From Rhodoferax sp. UBA4127 (GTDB lineage Bacteria > Pseudomonadota > Gammaproteobacteria > Burkholderiales > Burkholderiaceae_C), in contig DFWT01000299.1 in assembly GCA_002381045.1 (NCBI GenBank), forward strand, positions 389 through 11,816: DNA of 11,428 bases. The letters run 5' to 3'. A program made the position numbers and the translations under genes. The notes beneath the pieces are model-generated. The model ran no database searches and was not told where the DNA came from. It was given only the letters and a program-made list of their open reading frames with translations. This document shows, one piece after another, positions 1-5,333 of this stretch (position 1 is the first letter of the stretch; every line of letters begins with the position of its first letter).

Positions 1-984
1 GCCCGGGCGCAGGCTCAGGTCGGTGTTGTCCACTTCGAGGTAGGTCACATAGGTCACCACGTTGTCGGTGGTGGTGGAGCCATAGGCCACGCGGGTGATG
101 GCGGCCGGAAAGCGTCGGCTGGGGAAGGCGCTGACGGTAAAGCTGGCAGCTTGGCCCACCTTGACGCGACCCACATCCGCCTCGTCCACATTCACTTGCA
201 GGCGCATCTGGCGCAGGTCCTCTGCCAGGGTAAAGAGCGTCACCGCTTGCAATGAAGCGGCCACGGCATTGCCCGGGTCGACCGAACGTGTCAGTACGAC
301 GCCATCGGAGGGTGCACGAATGGCAGCCTTGGAACGGTTGGTCTCGTCGGTGGCCAACGAAGCACGGGCCGAATCGACATTGGCGCGGGCGCACGCCTCG
401 GCCGCCACCGCGCGGTCAGAGGCAGCGCGGGCACTGTCCAACTCGGATTTGGAAGGAACCTTGCCGCCGGACAGCTTGGCCACTTCTTCCAGCCGCGCCA
501 AATTCGCGGCACTTTCCTTGACTGTGGCCACAGCCTGGGCCAGCTGGGCTTGGGCGCTGGCCAGTGCGGCTTTGGAGCGCAGCACTTGGTCGTTGAACTT
601 GGCCGGGTCCAGTTCGACCAGCACTTGGCCTTTTTTGACCCGGTCGTTCACATCGACCATCACGCGCAATACTGTGCCAGAGAGTTCACTGCCTATGTTC
701 ACCGTGCGGGTGGGCTGTAGCGTGCCGTTGGCAGTCACCGTCAGGGTGAGGTCACCACGGGTCGCGGGTTCGGTGACATAGCTGGGTGCGGCCTTGCGCT
801 GTTGGCTCTGCTGCCAATAGAAATAGCCACCGCCAGCAAGCAGCACCGCAGCCAACGCAAGCCACAAGGAGCGGCGGCGCCACCAGGCGGTTTTCGGTGA
901 TTCCTGCAACAGGGCTTGCAGGTTGTTGGGAGCCGGCGTGGGTGGCTGGTTTGCTAAGCCTTTTGATTCAGGTGCGTCGGACAT
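1..984 (-). CDS. MacA/HlyD-type efflux periplasmic adaptor, 3' end outside window
   Basis: The reading frame is open for 328 codons from an ATG at 984 and runs off the left edge. Seen: a ~37-residue hydrophilic N-terminus, one membrane segment (about residues 40-57), a first lipoyl half (about 98-130, VNDRVKKGQVLVELDP), a long Ala/Gln/Glu-rich helical hairpin (about 131-215), a second lipoyl half (IRAPSDGVV, about 222-245) and a beta-barrel stretch with VDEADVGRVKVGQ (266-278). The frame is cut at LRPG, which in MacA relatives precedes the membrane-proximal domain, so perhaps 50-80 residues are missing. Family role: it links an inner-membrane pump to a TolC-like channel across the periplasm. 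It starts 64 bp after the outer-membrane channel gene on the same strand, so the two are probably co-transcribed. MacA-like sequence suggests a MacB-type ABC pump downstream, but that is not visible. No strong Shine-Dalgarno sequence precedes the ATG. Confidence 0.9.
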   Translation of the reverse strand, partial: MSDAPESKGLANQPPTPAPNNLQALLQESPKTAWWRRRSLWLALAAVLLAGGGYFYWQQSQQRKAAPSYVTEPATRGDLTLTVTANGTLQPTRTVNIGSELSGTVLRVMVDVNDRVKKGQVLVELDPAKFNDQVLRSKAALASAQAQLAQAVATVKESAANLARLEEVAKLSGGKVPSKSELDSARAASDRAVAAEACARANVDSARASLATDETNRSKAAIRAPSDGVVLTRSVDPGNAVAASLQAVTLFTLAEDLRQMRLQVNVDEADVGRVKVGQAASFTVSAFPSRRFPAAITRVAYGSTTTDNVVTYVTYLEVDNTDLSLRPG

Positions 985-1048
985 GGTGTGCTTTTAAAGG
1001 ATAGGAATTGGGGCAGGAAAATGCAAAGCAGAAGAGGGCGGTCCCAAG

Positions 1049-2419
1049 CTAATGCCAGCCACCGCCCAGCGCTTTGATCAGGCGGACGTGGTTGCTGCTC
1101 AGGTCGGCTTGCACGTTGGCCACACTGTCTTGTGCGCTGAGCAAAGTGCGCTGGGTTTGCAAGATGGTTTGGAAATCAATCAGCCCACTGTTGTATCGGT
1201 TGTTCGCCAGCGCGGCCGCATTCTCTGCGGCCGTGGCAGCTTGTTGCAAAGACTGCAGCCGCGCGCGGTCTCCTTGGATGGCAACCAGCGCATCTTCCAC
1301 ATCTTTCAGGGCTGTCAAGACGGTGGTTTGGTAGCTGGCACGCGCTTGCTCTAATGCGGCTTCTTGTGCCAGGACTTGGGCTTTGCCCGCACCGGCGTCG
1401 AACAACGGCACCGACACGCTGCCCAGCAAGGATCCGGCCAGGGTGGCCCCGTTGGTGAGCCCCGCCAAAGTAAGTGAACTGAGTGACAACCCACCACCGA
1501 GATTGAAGCTGGGGTAGCGGGCTGCATCAGCGGCGTCAACGCGGGACAAAGCCGCTTGAATCCGGAGCTCGGCGGCACGCACATCGGCACGTTGGCGCAA
1601 GGTATCGGCAGGAATCACCGAGGCGGATAGGTCTGCGGGTTGTGGCAGGGCTTGCGCAGCGGCGAGCAACTGATCCAATTCAAGCGGGCGCTGACCGGTG
1701 AGCACCGCCAGGCTGTGGCGCGTCTTGGCGATGCTGGCAGTCAATGTGGGGATTTGGGCGGCGGTTTGTGCAGTGGCAGCCCGTGCCTGCTCGACTTCAA
1801 GCGATGTGATCAATCCGGCTTGAGCCCGCCAGTCGGTGATTTGCAGGGTTTCAGTTTGGCTGGCCAGATTGCTTAGGGCAATGGCCAGTTGTGATTGTTG
1901 CCCGCGCAGCTGGATGTAGGCCAAGGCCACTTCGGCGGCAACGCTCACCTGCGCGTCGCGCAGACTGGCCTGGGATGCCTGCGCATCCGCTTCGCTGGCG
2001 GCAACGCCACTGCGGACTGCGCCAAACACATCCGCCTCCCAGCTGGCGTCCAGACCAGCTCGGAAATTGTTGGTGGCGTCAAAACTCTCGGTCTGGCTGC
2101 GTTGGGCCGACCCGGACAGCGACAAGCTCGGACGGCTGTTGGCTACCTTCACGTCACGCAGCGCACGCGCCTGCTGCAAGGCGGCCTGGGCCGAGCGGAT
2201 GCTGGTGTTGGCCTGCAAGGCTTGGTCGATCAGACGAGTCAGAAGCGGGTCGTTGAAATCGTTCCACCAGGCGGCATGTTGCAGAGCGGCTTGGGTTGCA
2301 TTGGTTTGAACACTTGCAGGTGGTTTCACGCTGGCGCAGCCGACTGCGAGCAAGGCAAGGCAGCAAACGCCGGTCCGGGCGAAAGGTATTGACCAGTGGC
2401 TTGTACGGGGTTTGGGCAT
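1049..2419 (-). CDS. NodT-family outer-membrane efflux lipoprotein
   Basis: This 456-residue protein has a lipoprotein signal: a basic N-terminus, a hydrophobic stretch (about 17-27) and a lipobox ending LAVGC with the acylated Cys at residue 28. The mature part has two related OEP-type halves, each rich in long amphipathic Ala/Gln helices. LTRLIDQALQANTSIRSAQAALQQAR lies near the start and NRYNSGLIDFQTILQTQRTLLSAQD near the end, both characteristic of the TolC/OprM/NodT fold. The length is normal for the family. Role from family knowledge: a trimeric outer-membrane channel for tripartite efflux. It is the first gene of a minus-strand cassette with the adaptor immediately downstream. It is divergent from the RNA methyltransferase gene. 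The substrate cannot be read from the sequence. Confidence 0.92.
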   Translation of the reverse strand: MPKPRTSHWSIPFARTGVCCLALLAVGCASVKPPASVQTNATQAALQHAAWWNDFNDPLLTRLIDQALQANTSIRSAQAALQQARALRDVKVANSRPSLSLSGSAQRSQTESFDATNNFRAGLDASWEADVFGAVRSGVAASEADAQASQASLRDAQVSVAAEVALAYIQLRGQQSQLAIALSNLASQTETLQITDWRAQAGLITSLEVEQARAATAQTAAQIPTLTASIAKTRHSLAVLTGQRPLELDQLLAAAQALPQPADLSASVIPADTLRQRADVRAAELRIQAALSRVDAADAARYPSFNLGGGLSLSSLTLAGLTNGATLAGSLLGSVSVPLFDAGAGKAQVLAQEAALEQARASYQTTVLTALKDVEDALVAIQGDRARLQSLQQAATAAENAAALANNRYNSGLIDFQTILQTQRTLLSAQDSVANVQADLSSNHVRLIKALGGGWH

Positions 2420-2575
2420 AAGGTAGTTGGGAGCTCGGCTTATCAGGATTTGGCGGTATTTGACGAATGATTTGGAACCAGGCTTATCAATGATGGGGCA
2501 CAGACTGCATTGTCAGTCGGCACCTTGTAAGGCATCAATCTGAGGTGCAAACATACGTAAAGTTCCCATGGGACA
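2420..2575. other. Divergent intergenic region between efflux cassette and RNA methyltransferase gene
   Basis: These 156 bp must hold the promoters of both divergent genes. I see a 9-bp direct repeat GGCTTATCA at 2437-2445 and 2481-2489 (start-to-start 44 bp, about four helical turns), which could be a paired operator. A small inverted repeat GACTG/CAGTC lies at 2503-2507/2514-2518. A 10-bp palindrome TCCCATGGGA lies at 2564-2573, just before the plus-strand start. TTGTCA at 2510-2515 is a possible plus-strand -35, but no good -10 follows. No promoter is called with confidence. Confidence 0.4.
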
Positions 2576-3856
2576 ATGGGTGATATGCATCCCAAAGCCC
2601 TGCTTGACGCCTGTTCCGAACTGGTTCGCCTGACTCTCAAATTTGACCATCCAGCTGATGCCATCGTGTCGCGATTCTTTCGCGATCACCGTGGTTTTGG
2701 TCCGCGTGAGCGCGCCACCATGGCGGAAACCGTCTACACCGTGTTGCGCAAAAAGCTGCTGTTTGACCACATGGCACCCTCTGGCAGCGGCCCTAAAGAG
2801 CGTCGCTTGGCTATTCTTGGCTTTTATGGCCCGGGTGATTTTTTGCGCAGTGCCCTGACTGAGCAGGAAATCAACTGGCTGGATCAATGCGAAAAAATCA
2901 AGCCGGATGACCTGATGGAGCGGCATCGGCACAACTTGCCTGACTGGCTGGTGGAGCCCTTGAAAGCGCAACTGGGCGCCGATTTTTGGCCCTTGGTTGC
3001 CAGCTTCAACCAAGGCGCCGGGCTGGATTTGCGGGTCAACACCTTCAAGGCCAAGCGCGATGAGGTGCAAAAAGCGCTGGCGGCATCAGGCATCAAGGCG
3101 GTGGCCACGCCGTTTTCCCCGTGGGGCTTGCGTATTGCCGGCAAACCCGCACTGAATAAGCACGAAGCCTTCATCCGTGGCGACTTTGAAGTGCAAGACG
3201 AAGGCTCGCAACTCTTGTCAATGCTGCTGGATGCCAAACGTGGCGAGATGGTGGTGGACTTTTGTGCGGGTGCCGGCGGAAAGACCTTGGCCATTGGTGC
3301 GGCCATGCGCAGCACCGGCAGGCTGTATGCGTTTGATACCTCGGCCGGACGGCTGGACGCATTCAAGTCGCGGCTGGCACGCAGTGGTTTGTCCAATGTG
3401 CATCCTGCGGCAATCGCCCATGAGCGCGACGACCGCGTCAAGCGCCTGGCTGGCAAGATCGATAGGGTGCTGGTGGATGCACCCTGCACCGGCATGGGCA
3501 CGCTGCGGCGCAACCCTGACCTGAAGTGGCGACAAACCTTGCAGGCAGTGGATGAAATGGCCGTCAAGCAAGCGGCGATTCTGCAAAGTGCGGCGCGCTT
3601 GGTGAAGTCAGGCGGAAGGCTGGTGTATGCCACCTGTAGCGTGTTGCCGCAGGAGAACGAAACCATCGCTCAGGCCTTTTCTGCCGCCAACCCGGACTTC
3701 ACGCTGATGCCAGTAGGCGAGGTTTTGGCCGGATTAAAAGTCGCAAACGCGCCAAGTTTGTGCAGTGGTGGTGAGGATAATCAAGCCTACCTGAGGCTAT
3801 GGCCGCATCGTCACCATACCGATGGTTTTTTTGCCGCGGTGTGGCAACGCAAGTAA
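2576..3856 (+). CDS. RsmB/NSUN-family RNA (cytosine-5) methyltransferase
   Basis: This 426-residue protein belongs to the RsmB/NOP2/NSUN class of SAM-dependent RNA m5C methyltransferases. Seen: a helical N-terminal region reminiscent of a shortened NusB-like domain (about 1-75), an RNA-binding ferredoxin-like segment (about 110-195), SAM motif I DFCAGAGGKT (about 225-234), motif IV DAPCTGMGTLRRNPDLKW with Cys304, and motif VI YATCSVLPQEN with Cys354. Cys304 and Cys354 correspond to the two family cysteines: the TC cysteine attacks C6 of cytosine and the PC cysteine helps release. Both are present, so the enzyme should be active. The target (16S rRNA C967 or another site) cannot be fixed from sequence; a full NusB domain as in E. 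coli RsmB is not obvious. An internal ATG at 2585 is an alternative start; neither start has a strong ribosome binding site. The desaturase gene follows after 50 bp. Confidence 0.9.
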   Translation: MGDMHPKALLDACSELVRLTLKFDHPADAIVSRFFRDHRGFGPRERATMAETVYTVLRKKLLFDHMAPSGSGPKERRLAILGFYGPGDFLRSALTEQEINWLDQCEKIKPDDLMERHRHNLPDWLVEPLKAQLGADFWPLVASFNQGAGLDLRVNTFKAKRDEVQKALAASGIKAVATPFSPWGLRIAGKPALNKHEAFIRGDFEVQDEGSQLLSMLLDAKRGEMVVDFCAGAGGKTLAIGAAMRSTGRLYAFDTSAGRLDAFKSRLARSGLSNVHPAAIAHERDDRVKRLAGKIDRVLVDAPCTGMGTLRRNPDLKWRQTLQAVDEMAVKQAAILQSAARLVKSGGRLVYATCSVLPQENETIAQAFSAANPDFTLMPVGEVLAGLKVANAPSLCSGGEDNQAYLRLWPHRHHTDGFFAAVWQRK

Positions 3857-3893
3857 AACAAGATCAATAAGATCAAAAGTTCACTAACGATTT

Positions 3894-3898
3894 GAGAG
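3894..3898 (+). promoter_or_regulatory. Ribosome binding site of the desaturase gene
   Basis: GAGAG lies 8 bases before the ATG at 3907 and overlaps an in-frame TTG at 3892. This supports the ATG, giving a 396-residue protein, rather than the upstream TTG as the true start. Confidence 0.55.
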
Positions 3899-3906
3899 AC
3901 AACACA

Positions 3907-5097
3907 ATGGATTTTTTGCTGGATTGGGCGGCTAACGGTGCCTGGCAACTGAACGCATGGCAGTTGATTTTGTTCACCCTTTTGGTGACACATATCACCA
4001 TGATCAGCGTGACGGTTTTTTTGCATCGGCACCAAGCGCACCGTGCGCTGGATTTGCACCCGATAGCCTCGCATTTCTTCAGATTCTGGCTTTGGCTGAC
4101 CACGGGGCAAGTCACCAAAGAGTGGGCTGCCATTCACCGCAAACACCATGCCAAGTGTGAGCAGCCCGATGACCCGCACAGCCCCCATGTGTATGGCATT
4201 AAGACGGTGTTGACGCAGGGCTATGAGCTGTACCGCAAAGAGGCTCAGAACCTGGAGACACTGAGCCGATACGGCCACGGCACGCCCGACGACTGGATGG
4301 AGCGCAATCTCTACAGCCGTTTTTCTTTTGCCGGTGTGGTGCTGATGCTGCTGATTGATCTGGCATTGTTTGGCGTGGTGGGCATGAGCGTCTGGGCGGT
4401 ACAAATGGCCTGGACGCCGGTGATGGCCGCGGGCATCATCAACGGTGGTGCCCATTACTGGGGCTACCGCAACTTTGAGGCGCCAGACGCCAGCACCAAC
4501 ATCTCGCCTTGGGGCATTCTGATTGCGGGGGAGGAGTTGCACAACAACCACCACACTTACCCGACCTCGGCCAAGCTGTCGGTGAAGCCGTACGAGTTTG
4601 ACATCGGCTGGATGTACATCAGCGCAATGCAGCAACTGGGCTTGGCGCGGGTGAAAAAGACGCCCCCCAGGCTTGAACTGGGTGATTTTCGATTGGTGGC
4701 TGATGAAAAAACCCTGGAGGCTTTGGTGCAACACCGCTTTGAATTGATGGCGAGTTATGCCAAAAGTATGCGTCAGGCCATGCGCGATGAAATGGACACG
4801 CTTAAAGCAAAGAGCGCCGACGCGTCGGTGATCAAGGCTGCTCGCAACTGGCTGCATCGTGATGCAGAAAAGGTGCCTACTGACGTACTTCCCAAACTGG
4901 CATTGGCCAGAGCCGCGTCCCCTGTGCTGGACCAAATGGTGCTGATGCGCGAGGAACTGCGGCAGATGTGGCTCAACCGTTCGCACACCCGCGAGCAGTT
5001 GACGGCTGACTTGCACGCCTGGTGTCAGCGGGCCGAGGCCAGCGGCATTGCCACGCTGCAAGAGTTTTCGTTCAAGCTGCGGGCTGCACGCGCCTGA
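3907..5097 (+). CDS. DesA-like membrane fatty-acid (delta-9-type) desaturase
   Basis: This 396-residue integral membrane di-iron desaturase has all three histidine boxes: HRHQAH (HX4H, residues 40-45), HRKHH (77-81) and HNNHH (212-216). These ligate the two irons that insert a cis double bond into an acyl chain using O2 and electrons from a ferredoxin- or cytochrome-type donor. Hydrophobic segments lie at about 18-38, 55-68, 143-160 and 161-185, followed by the third box on the cytoplasmic face. After about residue 245 comes a hydrophilic, charged, mainly helical tail of some 150 residues. The start (MDFLLDW..., then THITMISVTVFLHRHQAHR) and the length resemble Pseudomonas DesA, which acts on phospholipid acyl chains. 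That comparison is from memory, so acyl-CoA versus phospholipid substrate is left open. It follows the RNA methyltransferase gene by 50 bp on the same strand and may be co-transcribed. Confidence 0.9.
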   Translation: MDFLLDWAANGAWQLNAWQLILFTLLVTHITMISVTVFLHRHQAHRALDLHPIASHFFRFWLWLTTGQVTKEWAAIHRKHHAKCEQPDDPHSPHVYGIKTVLTQGYELYRKEAQNLETLSRYGHGTPDDWMERNLYSRFSFAGVVLMLLIDLALFGVVGMSVWAVQMAWTPVMAAGIINGGAHYWGYRNFEAPDASTNISPWGILIAGEELHNNHHTYPTSAKLSVKPYEFDIGWMYISAMQQLGLARVKKTPPRLELGDFRLVADEKTLEALVQHRFELMASYAKSMRQAMRDEMDTLKAKSADASVIKAARNWLHRDAEKVPTDVLPKLALARAASPVLDQMVLMREELRQMWLNRSHTREQLTADLHAWCQRAEASGIATLQEFSFKLRAARA

Positions 5098-5107
5098 GAA
5101 ATTCTCA
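5095..5107. promoter_or_regulatory. Palindrome overlapping the desaturase stop, possible Fur-like half site
   Basis: TGAGAAATTCTCA is a perfect 13-bp palindrome around a central A and includes the desaturase TGA. Read on the minus strand with its flank, it contains AATGAGAAT, which resembles one half of a Fur box. The arms are one base closer on each side than in the 7-1-7 Fur model, and the full 19-bp consensus fits poorly. It may be chance. Confidence 0.2.
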
Positions 5108-5153
5108 TTAATCTGGCTAACGCGATTTAGTCGCATACACTCGCCCACTCAGG

Positions 5154-5170
5154 CCGGTTGTCATAACCGG
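5154..5170. repeat. Inverted repeat CCGGTT-GTCAT-AACCGG
   Basis: A perfect 6-bp inverted repeat with a 5-base loop sits between the desaturase stop and the TPP aptamer. There is no T-run after it, so it is a weak terminator candidate at best. It could be a stem at the 5' end of the receptor leader or a protein-binding site. No clear promoter was found around it. Confidence 0.45.
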
Positions 5171-5178
5171 TTCTGTCC

Positions 5179-5264
5179 ACGCTAGGGGTGCTAGGGTCCG
5201 TTAGGGCCTTGGCTGAGATGACACCCTGGAACTTGATCAAGGTAATTCTTGCGCAGGGAAGCGT
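5179..5264 (+). promoter_or_regulatory. TPP riboswitch (THI element) in the TonB receptor leader
   Basis: The conserved aptamer parts appear in the right order. P1 closes perfectly, with ACGCT (5179-5183) pairing with AGCGT (5260-5264). P2 pairs GGGTG (5186-5190) with CACCC (5222-5226). P3 is a 7-bp stem from 5193-5199 to 5204-5210 with loop GTTA. The pyrimidine-recognition sequence CTGAGA is at 5213-5218. P4/P5 contains TGATC then GGTAAT, with a P5 stem CAAG (5238-5241)/CTTG (5248-5251), followed by the conserved GCGCAGGGAA (5251-5260), which contacts the pyrophosphate side through two Mg2+ ions. Family knowledge: TPP binding lowers expression of thiamin biosynthesis and uptake genes. The aptamer ends 69 bases before the start of the receptor gene on the same strand, with no gene between. 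Confidence 0.95.
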
Positions 5265-5272
5265 CGTTCAAT

Positions 5273-5296
5273 CAGTCTGACTTTTGCGTCAGGCTG
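5273..5296 (+). other. Leader hairpin between TPP aptamer and receptor start
   Basis: CAGTCTGAC (5273-5281) pairs with GTCAGGCTG (5288-5296) over 9 bp with one G-U pair and a 6-base loop. No U-run follows, so it does not look like an intrinsic terminator. Its position suggests it is part of the riboswitch expression platform or a structural spacer. The switch probably acts on translation initiation, but I could not identify a clear anti-Shine-Dalgarno strand by eye. Confidence 0.4.
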
Positions 5297-5321
5297 TTCG
5301 TGCACTGCCCTGCCGTCGATT

Positions 5322-5326
5322 AAGGA
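5322..5326 (+). promoter_or_regulatory. Ribosome binding site of the TonB receptor gene
   Basis: AAGGA lies 7 bases before the ATG at 5334. It is the presumed target of riboswitch control if regulation is translational. Confidence 0.7.
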
Positions 5327-5333
5327 AACTTCG

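Noticed and set aside
95..781. Plus-strand open frame (228 codons) opposite the efflux adaptor
   Set aside because: The minus strand is open throughout and encodes a coherent adaptor with lipoyl halves; the plus-strand product is Ser/Thr/Ala-rich and shows no domain.
1895..2392. Plus-strand open frames opposite the outer-membrane channel gene
   Set aside because: They are shadows of a complete lipoprotein gene with signal peptide and OEP repeats.
3892..3906. TTG at 3892 as start of the desaturase
   Set aside because: It overlaps the GAGAG ribosome site that is well spaced for the ATG at 3907.
3811..5148. Long minus-strand open frame (445 codons) opposite the desaturase gene
   Set aside because: It is a shadow: the plus strand encodes a desaturase with all histidine boxes, while the minus-strand translation is His/Gln-rich with no recognisable domain.
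5273..5296. Hairpin after the TPP aptamer as an intrinsic terminator
   Set aside because: No run of T follows the stem; the next bases are TTCGTGCAC.
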